Below the pieces are notes generated by a model, which saw only the letters and a list, made by a program, of their open reading frames with translations, did no database searches and had not been told where the DNA came from. Below are positions 1 through 7,433 of a stretch of 64,000 nt of DNA, piece by piece (the first letter of the stretch is position 1; each line of letters opens with the position of its first letter). A program made the position numbers and the translations under genes. Source of the stretch: Cypionkella sp. (lineage in GTDB: Bacteria > Pseudomonadota > Alphaproteobacteria > Rhodobacterales > Rhodobacteraceae); the NCBI RefSeq assembly GCF_028290025.1, contig NZ_JAQGKQ010000088.1, forward strand, positions 1 through 64,000, given 5' to 3'.

Positions 1-160
1 GTCAGGAAGATCACGCCTGACGCGGTGCCAGGGCGCTGGCGGGTGATGATCAGGCCTGTGACGGTAACGCGCCCTTCTCACCTGCAGGCGATCATGCGGC
101 AGGCTCTCGGGCAGCTTCGGGCGCAGCAGTTCCAAAGGATGCGCAATACAGATCGATTTG
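1..160 (-). pseudogene. dnaE2: dnaE2 (error-prone DNA polymerase) remnant, runs off left edge
   Basis: Two short stretches in different minus-strand frames resemble consecutive parts of the C-terminal region of DnaE2/ImuC, the SOS-induced error-prone polymerase III alpha subunit. Bases about 160-82 read AHPLELLRPKLPESLPHDR, and bases about 73-1 read VTVTGLIITRQRPGTASGV, the OB-fold signature of this family. A frame change lies between them (about bases 74-82). No upstream polymerase sequence precedes base 160, so the 5' part is gone or lies elsewhere; the 3' end continues outside the window. What is seen is the two peptides in order; that it is a pseudogene is inferred from the frameshift and truncation. 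Confidence 0.6.
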
Positions 161-248
161 CTGCGCGACCGGAAAGTGTGGTTCCAGCAAACAACGCAAA
201 CAAATACAGGGCCAGCACACCACGGCTGGCCCATCCGAGCGCATCACG

Positions 249-1977
249 TTAGCTTTCGCGCTCGGGGTTAAAGCGCAGCACGCGCAGCGCGTTCAGCGTC
301 ACCAGCACGGTCGCCCCGGTATCGGCCAGAATGGCGATCCAGAGGCCGGTCATGCCGAGCACAGTTGTCACCAGAAACACCGCCTTCAGCCCAAGCGCGA
401 GGGTTACGTTTTGCCGGATGTTGCCCATCGCAGCGCGGGCAAGCCGGATCATCGCGGCGGCATCGGTCACCCGATTGCGCAGCAAGGCGGCGGCTGCCGT
501 TTCCAGCGCTACATCTGTGCCCGAACCCATCGCCACGCCAACTGTGGCGGCAGCCAGGGCGGGCGCGTCATTGATACCGTCACCAACCATGATGACGCCA
601 CCTTGGGCTGCCATCGCCTTGATCTCGGCGACTTTTATCTTCGGGCATCAACTCGGCCCGGTGCTCCATCCCCATCAGCGCAGCAATCGCGGCACCAGTC
701 CGCGCATTGTCGCCAGTCAGCATTACAGAGGTGACACCCATCGCCTTGAGTTGCCGCACGCCTTCAATAGCATCGGCACGTGGCTCGTCGCGCATCGCGA
801 TCAAGCCCAATGCCCGTTTCTCGCGGAACACCACGACCACGGTCTTGCCATCTTGCTCCATCGCAGCGGCCCGCTCGAGGTCAGCGGCAGCCAGCGCACC
901 CACCTCGGCCGCATAGCGTGGCGAGGCAACCCAAGCCGCAGCCCCACCGACCATCGCCTGCGCGCCTTTGCCGATCAGCGCTTTGGCATCGGTCGCGGGC
1001 AGCGCTGTAACGCCTGCTTCTTCGGCGCGGCGCAAGATTGCTTCGGCCAATGGGTGGCTCGACCCAGCCTCGACACCGGCCGCAACGGCCAGCATTTCGG
1101 CTTCGGTGACATCCAGAGCGATCACATCGGTGACAGCGGGTCTGCCCACAGTCAGCGTGCCGGTCTTGTCGAACGCCACCCGGGTGGTGCGGGCGGCGGC
1201 CTCAATCACAGCGCCGCCTTTCATCAAAATACCACGGCGCGCGCCAGACGACAGCGCCGAGGCTATAGAGGCCGGGACCGAGATCACCAACGCGCAAGGG
1301 CAGCCGATCAACAGCAACGCGAGCGCACGGTAAATCCAAGTGTCCCAATCTGCCGCCATTGCAAGCGGCGGGACAATGGCGACCAGCACGGCGAGCCCGA
1401 CAATCGCGGGCATGTAGATGCGCGAAAAGCGGTCAATGAAGCGCTCGGTTGGGGCACGGGCAGTTTCAGCCTCTTCAACCAATGCAATGATGCGCGAAAT
1501 CGTGTTGTCTTCTGCCGACTTCGACACAGTGATGCGCAACGCCGCTTCGGCATTGATCGAGCCAGCAAAAACCGTATCGCCGGGGCCTTTTGTCTTAGGC
1601 ATCGACTCGCCGGTCACCGGGCTTTCATCGACACCCGAAGTCCGCTCGGCAATCTCGCCATCGGCCGGAATACGGTCACCTGGGCGCATCAACACGCGCT
1701 GTCCAATTTGCAGACTGGCCGCATCAACTTCGCGACTGCTGCCGTTTTTCTCAAGGATTGCGGTTTTCGGCACCAACTCGGCCAAAGCCCGGATCGAGGC
1801 GCGGGCTTTGTCGGCAGCCACACCTTCCAGCACCTCACCGACGGCAAACAGAAACACCACGAGAGCGGCTCCTTCGGCTGCACCAATAAACAGCGCGCCG
1901 ATGGCGGCAATGGTCATCAGCGCTTCTATGGTAAACGGGATACCAGCGCGCAAGGCATTGAACAGCGTTCGCCGGTG
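249..1977 (-). pseudogene. zntA: Heavy-metal P-type ATPase (ZntA/CadA-like), truncated and frameshifted
   Basis: P1B-type ATPase that would export Zn/Cd/Pb across the inner membrane. The main frame (1953-580) carries the actuator motif (TGES), the transmembrane metal site CPC (in IGCPCALVIS), the phosphorylation motif DKTGT and TGDN. The P-domain continues in another frame (614-249) with [10 protein letters not shown] and the last membrane helices ending FNPERES. The frames meet at bases about 636-639, where a run of four T (AAAA on the coding strand) replaces the three needed to read PEDKVAEIKA, i.e. a one-base insertion. At the other end a TAA at 1978-1980 lies just before the RAGIPFTIEA segment, so the N-terminal metal-binding domain and first helices are missing. 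Two independent lesions argue for a real pseudogene rather than one sequencing error. The next remnants on both sides are also broken. Confidence 0.85.
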
Positions 1978-2110
1978 TTATTCGCGCTCATCGCAGCGCA
2001 ATGCGCGGGTGGAAGTGTCGCCGATTGCCGGGTGATTGAATGTTTGGGCAATTATGCACACTGCACCACTGACCATGGCCGGGACTTGGCAAAGCTGTCG
2101 GAGTGACTGC

Positions 2111-2275
2111 GCTGCCTACACTGGGCTTTACGCCTTTGCCGCACAGGCCGAGCTCGGCGACTGCTTTGCCTTTTGGGCGTGGCAATGCCCGGACCGCACG
2201 CCGTTTTGGCCGGTGCCGGGCATGACGCCATTCGCAGCTTTATTTTACTTCATGAAGCGAGTTGATGCCAGTTAA
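2111..2275 (+). pseudogene. ynfA: YnfA/UPF0060 membrane protein fragment
   Basis: The plus frame reads AAYTGLYAFAAQAELGDC, then FAFWAW, PGM and KRVDAS before a stop. This follows the N-terminal half of the UPF0060 (YnfA) small four-helix membrane family, whose members typically start with an AxYAxAALAEIxGCFAFWAW-type segment and continue past RVD with an AGRAYAAYGG-type segment; that second half is absent here. Several conserved positions are changed (for example GC to GDC) and no good start or ribosome site precedes it. I call it a decayed fragment. UPF0060 genes are often found near metal-resistance genes, which suits the broken ZntA next door; that link is inference. Confidence 0.6.
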
Positions 2276-2375
2276 GATGGCGCTCACACGATCAGCACCT
2301 AAAAATGATCGGGGAGTATTTCAACGCGATCTCAACTCTCAGCCCCTTTCTTGACGTCGGTGCAGGCGCTTTCGT

Positions 2376-3368
2376 CTAGGGAACCAACAGCACGCGTCCG
2401 GCCACGCCCCGGCCTTCCAGCATTGTGTGAACACGGACTGCTTCGGCAAGTGGCACTGTCATGTATTTTAGTGCTGGGATACTTCCGTTTTGGACCCATT
2501 CGCTGAGCGCCGCGACGGCATTTCGTAGGGCCGCGCCGTCAAGCTTTTCAGACGAATATCCCGTCAGAGTGATTGGTCGGATCAGATCCCAAAGATCGAA
2601 ACGCACCTCGCTGCCGCTGACGGCACCCACCAGCGACAGCACGCCGCCGGGTTTCAGCGCCTTGAGCGCATTCTCAAACAAGGCTGCGCCAACTGTATCC
2701 AAAGCGCCATCAGCACTTGCCAATTTCAACTCCAGCGGCGCGTCACGGGTGAACAGAACGACCTCGTCGGCCCCGAGGCTGCGCACATAGTCTGTCTGCC
2801 CGGCATGCGCGACTATGCCGGTCACGGTGGCACCTTGCGCCTTGGCGATTGCCACAGCTGCCGAGCCGACACCACCAGCTGCACCGGTGACAAGAATGTG
2901 CTTCCCTGCGAGGTTGCCAATCTTACGCAACCCCTCAAAAGCTGTGACGCCGCCCAGTCCGAGAGCGGCCATCACACACGGATCGACCTCCGAACCAGTG
3001 TGTGCCACGGCATCGGCGGCAACCGTGACAATCTCGGCATAACCGCCATGCCGCTCGCCGCGAACGCCGCCCATGCCCTGCATCATCGTAATCACCCGGT
3101 CGCCGGTATGCAGGCCGATTACCGAGCTTCCGACCTCTGCAATTTCACCCACAACCTCGACACCTGGAACGTAGGGGAATGGGTCTTGCTTGCGGATCGG
3201 CCAATGACCTGCGCGGATCTCCAGATCAGTGTGGTTTACCGCCGCAGCAATGGTCCTGATCCGCACCTCGTCGGGTTGCAAGGGGGCGAGTTTGATTGGT
3301 GCATAGATCAGCACGTCCGGCGCGCCGTAGCCGTGCATCTGGACTGCGTTTGTAAATTCGCCGTTCAT
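2376..3368 (-). CDS. Quinone oxidoreductase-like NADPH-dependent MDR enzyme
   Basis: A 330-aa zinc-independent medium-chain dehydrogenase/reductase of the quinone oxidoreductase (QOR) type. The N-terminal GroES-like half contains NHTDLEIRAGHWP and PYVPGVEVVGEI; the Rossmann half carries the NADPH motif GAAGGVGSAAVAIAKAQGA (about residues 155-175). The cysteine/histidine zinc ligands of alcohol dehydrogenases are absent, as expected for QOR. It probably reduces quinones or enones with NADPH; the substrate cannot be told. It lies downstream of the ABM-like gene (3516-3869) on the same strand, about 150 bases apart. The two genes share the start ATGAACGGCGAA, which may be coincidence. Confidence 0.85.
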   Translation of the reverse strand: MNGEFTNAVQMHGYGAPDVLIYAPIKLAPLQPDEVRIRTIAAAVNHTDLEIRAGHWPIRKQDPFPYVPGVEVVGEIAEVGSSVIGLHTGDRVITMMQGMGGVRGERHGGYAEIVTVAADAVAHTGSEVDPCVMAALGLGGVTAFEGLRKIGNLAGKHILVTGAAGGVGSAAVAIAKAQGATVTGIVAHAGQTDYVRSLGADEVVLFTRDAPLELKLASADGALDTVGAALFENALKALKPGGVLSLVGAVSGSEVRFDLWDLIRPITLTGYSSEKLDGAALRNAVAALSEWVQNGSIPALKYMTVPLAEAVRVHTMLEGRGVAGRVLLVP

Positions 3369-3515
3369 GGTTCTTAGCCTTTGCCGTTTGGGGCGTTTAT
3401 CCTGCGGCCCAAGTGGCGTGTTTTGCTATCTCGGGCCTCGTCAGATGTTCGTAAGCCTGCAGATTGCCATCGGGCAGATCATTTCGCCAGAGACTATTCC
3501 AATAGTGCGGCTAGC

Positions 3516-3869
3516 CTACTTCGTGAAGCCGTTGAACTGCGCAAAGTAGATCGCACCAAAACCGTCAAGCTTCGCACGGATTTCCGGGGTCGGATCGCCA
3601 TAGACGAACACCTTGTCGATCCGGGCAAGCGAGAGGAACTTCTCTGCGTAGGGCGCAAACGTTTCTTCAACATGGGGCAGCACACCTGCCATCCGATACC
3701 GCTCAAGAATATGAATGGCGGTGTGGTCCGCGTTCACAACGTATTCGTAAGTCAGCGTGTCCGGCTCATGGCTGGCAGCCTCGACGATTACTGCAACGAG
3801 GGCCTCAAATTCCGCGAAGTCCTGAGGTTTGATGGTCATGTGGTAGATGGAATACAGTTCGCCGTTCAT
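3516..3869 (-). CDS. ABM-like (antibiotic biosynthesis monooxygenase fold) small protein
   Basis: A 117-aa protein with the dimeric ferredoxin-like pattern of YgiN/ABM enzymes: a first strand (ELYSIYHMTIKP), helix with FAEFEALV, the segment HEPDTLTYEYVV typical of the family (usually EPGTLxYE), and AIHILERYRM. Such proteins act as cofactor-free quinol monooxygenases or degradative enzymes; the function here is not proven. I chose the start at 3869 because the coding strand has GAAAGGA about seven bases before this ATG; an in-frame upstream ATG at 3947 has no ribosome site and adds unrelated sequence. Its partner next door is an NADPH quinone reductase, which would fit a quinol/quinone redox pair (inference). 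Confidence 0.75.
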   Translation of the reverse strand: MNGELYSIYHMTIKPQDFAEFEALVAVIVEAASHEPDTLTYEYVVNADHTAIHILERYRMAGVLPHVEETFAPYAEKFLSLARIDKVFVYGDPTPEIRAKLDGFGAIYFAQFNGFTK

Positions 3870-3997
3870 GGCGTATCCTTTCAAGTTTGTATAATTATGT
3901 GTTGTTCGTCCTAATGCTACGCTGAGGCATGGCTTCATGATGATCACCTTGCACGAGGTGAAAGTTGCGATCGGCGATGGGTGGCGAGCGTGAAGTT

Positions 3998-4978
3998 TTA
4001 CTCCGCCACGAACGCACGCAGATCGGCAACAAAGCGCACCGGGTTCTTCAGCATCAGGAAATGGTCGCCATCGTCACCGCTGCCGTAGTTGAACAGGCGG
4101 CCATCGGGTGCGGTGTCCACGATCCACTGCTGGCTGGGCAGGTTATTGCTCTGCTCGCCGGAAAACACCGCGACGGGGATGTCCAGCTTGTGCTGGATAA
4201 CATCGCTCCAGTCGTTCGTTGCGTGATCGAACAGAACCAACATGCTGAAGGCGGGGTCTGCCGCTATCTGGTGCGCCAACCCCAACGCATTTTGCGCATA
4301 GGGCGAGTCCACCATCTGCGACCGCTGCACCACCTTCATGTCCACGACCTGCTGGTTGGTCGGTGCACCGGCGTATGCCTCGATCATCCGCTCCGGCGAG
4401 GTGGTCATGCCGCCCGCATTCAGGCGTTCCTGCTCTGACCAGTTCGCATGGGTGTAGATCGACACTGGCTCGTCAACGAAGACCGCTTTCGAGATACGGT
4501 CGGTGCCGAACAGGTCGATATAGCTCCAAATGACCGACACGCCCATTGACCACCCGGCAAGCACGGTTTTCTCGACACCGATGTGGTCAAGGAGTTCGTT
4601 GAGGTCCATCGCGTAGCGCGCAATGCGCTGGCCCTTGAGCGTCTTCTCGGACGTGCCCTGATTGCGCGGGTCCAGCACGTAAACGTGATTAGTCTTCGAC
4701 AGCAGCCAGAGTTCGTTGAAAAGTTCAGCCCCGCTCGCACCCCATGCTGGGACGAAGACAATCGGATCACCCGAGCCAGCCTCCCAGTAATTTAGCCGGA
4801 TGCCGTCATTGCTGGTGAAGCTATTGATTTGCAACCCTTTGAAGTCGGAAAGCTTCGCAGGCATGCCGTCAATCGTCTTCGGGAACGTGTAGTCGCCGAT
4901 GACAGCGACGGCCGTGTCCGCCATTGCAGAGGTGACGAGCGGCAGGGACAGCAGAACGGCGGCAAACAGGTGTTTCAT
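3998..4978 (-). CDS. Exported alpha/beta hydrolase
   Basis: A 326-aa alpha/beta-hydrolase with a cleavable signal peptide (MKHLFAAVLLSLPLVTSAMA, predicted cut after residue 20), so it acts in the periplasm or outside. The nucleophile elbow is GWSMG (Ser144); the oxyanion region is FVPAWGASG; the likely catalytic His is in GDDGDHFLML near residue 306. The nucleotide start chosen at 4978 places the signal peptide at the N-terminus; an in-frame start at 5062 would bury it behind 28 basic residues. No specific substrate can be assigned. The tautomerase gene upstream (5032-5211) is in the same direction and 53 bases away, so the two likely form one transcript facing the LysR gene. Confidence 0.85.
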   Translation of the reverse strand: MKHLFAAVLLSLPLVTSAMADTAVAVIGDYTFPKTIDGMPAKLSDFKGLQINSFTSNDGIRLNYWEAGSGDPIVFVPAWGASGAELFNELWLLSKTNHVYVLDPRNQGTSEKTLKGQRIARYAMDLNELLDHIGVEKTVLAGWSMGVSVIWSYIDLFGTDRISKAVFVDEPVSIYTHANWSEQERLNAGGMTTSPERMIEAYAGAPTNQQVVDMKVVQRSQMVDSPYAQNALGLAHQIAADPAFSMLVLFDHATNDWSDVIQHKLDIPVAVFSGEQSNNLPSQQWIVDTAPDGRLFNYGSGDDGDHFLMLKNPVRFVADLRAFVAE

Positions 4979-5031
4979 CGGAGGTCTCATTTCGAAAGGG
5001 AAACGCGACCGAGGCTTCGGGCGCACATTTG

Positions 5032-5211
5032 TCAGCCGAACAGCTTGCCTGCGCCAGCCCAATCCGACGCTTTCAGGTCTTCAAAAATCACATAGATATA
5101 GCTGGCATCGGTGCCGGTATTCTTGACGATGCTCTCGGTGATCTCTTTGGCCACCACGGCTTTTTCTTCAGCAGTCTTTCCGTCAAACCAGCTTACGCGC
5201 ACTACGGGCAT
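5032..5211 (-). CDS. 4-oxalocrotonate tautomerase family protein (59 aa)
   Basis: A short gene of 59 codons beginning MPVVRVSWFDGKTAEEKA. Pro2, exposed after removal of Met1, is the catalytic base of the 4-oxalocrotonate tautomerase superfamily; the beta-alpha-beta layout (VVRVSWF, helix KAVVAKEITESIV, strand SYIYVIFEDL) fits a single unit of that fold and the family's usual 58-75 residues. GAGG-like ribosome site (GAGGATAAG) lies seven bases before the ATG. It is the first gene of the tautomerase-hydrolase unit and is divergent from the LysR regulator at 5335. Confidence 0.85.
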   Translation of the reverse strand: MPVVRVSWFDGKTAEEKAVVAKEITESIVKNTGTDASYIYVIFEDLKASDWAGAGKLFG

Positions 5212-5274
5212 ATCTTATCCTCATTTATCTAAACGCCGGGCCTCTTGGCCGCAGCTTGTGTGAGGAAGATAACC

Positions 5275-5299
5275 GTGTCACCGATACAATATTAGACAC
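5275..5299. promoter_or_regulatory. Inverted repeat in the LysR/tautomerase intergenic region (candidate LysR site)
   Basis: The 123-base region between the divergent tautomerase and LysR genes contains GTGTC (5275-5279) and its complement GACAC (5295-5299), 15 bases apart, around a TACAAT hexamer. LysR-type regulators usually bind such dyads between themselves and a divergent target. Seen: the dyad. Inferred: the role. Confidence 0.4.
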
Positions 5300-5334
5300 T
5301 GGTTTCTCCTCTCAGAGTGTCGCCGGAGGATATA

Positions 5335-6240
5335 ATGGCACAGCCGGACCTTCAGGGTATTCAGGCGTTCGTCGAAACTGCCCGGCATCTGAGTTTTACT
5401 GAAGCTGCGCAGGTTCTGGGCTTGACCAAGTCGGCGGTGGGTAAAAGTGTCACCCGGCTGGAGGCACGGCTTGGAGTGACCCTGATCCATCGCAGCACAA
5501 GGCGGCTGATCCTGACACCGGACGGCGAGGCCTACCTTTCGGTGGCCCGCCACGCACTGGAGGACATTCAGGCAGCAGAAACCTCGCTGACAAGCCAAAA
5601 CCGCACCATCGCGGGCCGCCTACGTGTTGATGCACCTGCGGCTTGGGGTCGGCAGGTGCTGCTGCCCATCTTGGCCGGGATCGCGCAGGAACATCCCGAC
5701 CTGCGGTTGTCGCTGTCGTTCACCGACAGGATCATCGACCCGATCGAAGAACAGGTCGATCTGGTGATACGCTTTGGCGAGACGTCCGACACGACTGGCC
5801 TGATCAGCCGCAAGCTGGCAGAACAACGGGTGCCACTGGTGGCAGCCCCCTCCTACATCGCACGGCGGGGGATGCCACAGACGCCCGAGGATCTGGGCCG
5901 CCATGACTGCATCACAGGCGTGCGAACCGACGCACCGACCGGCTATCGGCTCACCGGGCCAGATGGCCGCCCCACGCGTCTCCGCGTCACGCCGACACAT
6001 GAAGTAGGCGATGGCACAGCGGTGGTGGATGCGGCAATCGCAGGGCTCGGTATCGCGCAAATGCCGTGGTCCCTGGTAGCCCCGGCGCTGTCCGACGGCC
6101 GACTGGTGGGGGTGTTGCCAGACCACGCCACAGCAACGGTCAGCATCTCCGCCCTCTGGCCCGAAACGCGCCATCTGCTGGCCCGTGTTCGCCATGTCGT
6201 CGACGTGCTAGCACTTAGGGGACGCGAGGGACAGTTGTGA
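5335..6240 (+). CDS. LysR-family transcriptional regulator
   Basis: A 301-aa LysR-type regulator. The N-terminal winged helix reads FVETARHLSFTEAAQVLGLT, followed by KSVTRLEARLGVTL and a type I/II periplasmic-binding-like effector domain (LRVDAPAAWGRQVLLPIL onward) of the CrgA/AaeR-like class. The ATG at 5335 is preceded by GGAGGA at the right distance; an earlier GTG at 5317 overlaps that ribosome site and is rejected. It is divergent from the tautomerase-hydrolase pair, which it probably controls with a small-molecule inducer. Effector unknown. Confidence 0.92.
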   Translation: MAQPDLQGIQAFVETARHLSFTEAAQVLGLTKSAVGKSVTRLEARLGVTLIHRSTRRLILTPDGEAYLSVARHALEDIQAAETSLTSQNRTIAGRLRVDAPAAWGRQVLLPILAGIAQEHPDLRLSLSFTDRIIDPIEEQVDLVIRFGETSDTTGLISRKLAEQRVPLVAAPSYIARRGMPQTPEDLGRHDCITGVRTDAPTGYRLTGPDGRPTRLRVTPTHEVGDGTAVVDAAIAGLGIAQMPWSLVAPALSDGRLVGVLPDHATATVSISALWPETRHLLARVRHVVDVLALRGREGQL

Positions 6241-6344
6241 ATGGGCACGACGGCGCAAGCTGAGATGCTTCGTGCAAACAAAATCGTCGTCTTGCGTCAA
6301 ACCAGCCCATGCCCCGCAACGGCGCGCGACGCTGTCCTGTGCCG

Positions 6345-7025
6345 TTATCGTCTCTTCAGCCGCGGTGGTTTCTTCGACGGATCTTCGACGTCCATTTCCC
6401 AGTCGCTGCTGAACTCGCGCGTGCGGATCAGCGCCATCACTTCTTCAATCGGCGCGCGCCATTCGCCGAGCCAGAGAGCAATGTCGTCATGACCTTCAAG
6501 CAGTAGCGGCATACGGTCGGTGATTGCCGAGATGAGCTGGTTGGCAGGGACGGTCACCTGGACAAACTCGCACTCTGGGCCGCGGCCAACGTCGAACTGA
6601 TCATAGATCACGCCGATGATGGCAGGGCGGCCTTCCTTATGCCGGATGGTCCATTGCTGCGTCCATAATTTGCCCGCGCGCTCGCCATCCTCATATGCCA
6701 GCGGCACCTCCCGGCCTTCGTTGAAGGTCTTGGCAAAAGTGATGCCGCGTTGGGCGTGAAACGCGTCCGTGAAGGTCCGCAACTGATGCACTGTCTCCCC
6801 GCGTGCATGCATGTGTTTTGGCGTTCGACGACCATCGCCGCGTCGGTCGGTGAAACCCCAGATCATCGGGGTGATAATGCGCTCACCGTTGCGGTCCAGA
6901 TGCACCACGGGCACCGCCCGCATTGGTGTGAAGGTGCGCACTTCATCGTCGACCCGCGCCGCGAAAAGGTTGGAGAACTCGTGCACCTCGCGCCACGACG
7001 CCATCTGGGTGAACTTGCCGCACAT
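6345..7025 (-). CDS. Variant SRAP (HMCES/YedK-like) protein
   Basis: A 226-aa member of the SOS-response-associated peptidase family (DUF159), which cross-links its Cys2 to abasic sites in single-stranded DNA. It starts MCGKFTQMASW, so Cys2 is kept. Two other positions that are catalytic in E. coli YedK differ: the usual NARAET motif is HARGET (Asn75 position becomes His) and the usual IHxRMP is ITDRMP (His160 position becomes Thr). A Glu remains in KTFNEGREV near the YedK Glu105 position. The C-terminal tail is basic (KKPPRLKRR). It sits alone, just downstream of the STAND gene on the same strand. SRAP genes are common on phages, plasmids and next to DNA-repair genes. The family call is firm; altered chemistry is inference. 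Confidence 0.85.
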   Translation of the reverse strand: MCGKFTQMASWREVHEFSNLFAARVDDEVRTFTPMRAVPVVHLDRNGERIITPMIWGFTDRRGDGRRTPKHMHARGETVHQLRTFTDAFHAQRGITFAKTFNEGREVPLAYEDGERAGKLWTQQWTIRHKEGRPAIIGVIYDQFDVGRGPECEFVQVTVPANQLISAITDRMPLLLEGHDDIALWLGEWRAPIEEVMALIRTREFSSDWEMDVEDPSKKPPRLKRR

Positions 7026-7433
7026 TGGAGACCTCGGAGAAGGACAGTAATTAACAAAGCATAGAACAAAACCGACGGCGCACCACTATCGGGATATTCG
7101 ATGCACCTGAGCACGGTTTCCTTGGGCGTAGGAATCGAGGCGAGGCCGCCTGGCACCTGCCTTGCCATTTGAGCACCCCCGGAGGGCGTAGTTGATGGGA
7201 TGGTCCCGGAGTGTGCTCAGGTGGAGTCTACGAGGTATAAGCCCCGAGGCGACATTTGGTGGTTCTTGACCTGAATACAATGCAGTGCGGTGCATTGGCA
7301 TTTGGATCAGCCAATCGATACTCACAGCCCAGATCTGCCGTTCGCTGACTCTTAACTGGAATGGCTGTTTATCGCCCCAAACCTCCCGCTACACGCGACC
7401 TTTCACGCAGCTCCAAACCGTCGCCAACCTGAT
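7026..7433. other. Intergenic stretch with an 11-bp inverted repeat
   Basis: No convincing gene in these 408 bases. CACCTGAGCAC at 7104-7114 recurs as its exact complement GTGCTCAGGTG at 7213-7223, and a third TGAGCAC lies at 7170-7176. They may be regulator sites for the SRAP promoter or a terminator-like structure after the STAND gene. No T-tract follows, so an intrinsic terminator is not supported. Confidence 0.45.

Noticed and set aside
580-660. Programmed frameshift in the ATPase, as in E. coli copA
   Set aside because: The shift needed is +1 (or -2), not the -1 slip of copA, lies deep in the P domain, and the gene also lacks its N-terminus. Decay or a sequencing error is simpler.
331-2106. 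591-codon open frame on the plus strand
   Set aside because: It is the complement of the ZntA pseudogene, has no domain features, and its composition (His/Arg-rich) is typical of an antisense shadow in GC-rich DNA.
7195-7212. Possible left attachment site resembling the tRNA-Phe 3' end (TGGTCCCGGAG versus TGGTGCCCGGAG)
   Set aside because: Only about 11 bases match and with a gap; such matches arise by chance in GC-rich DNA.
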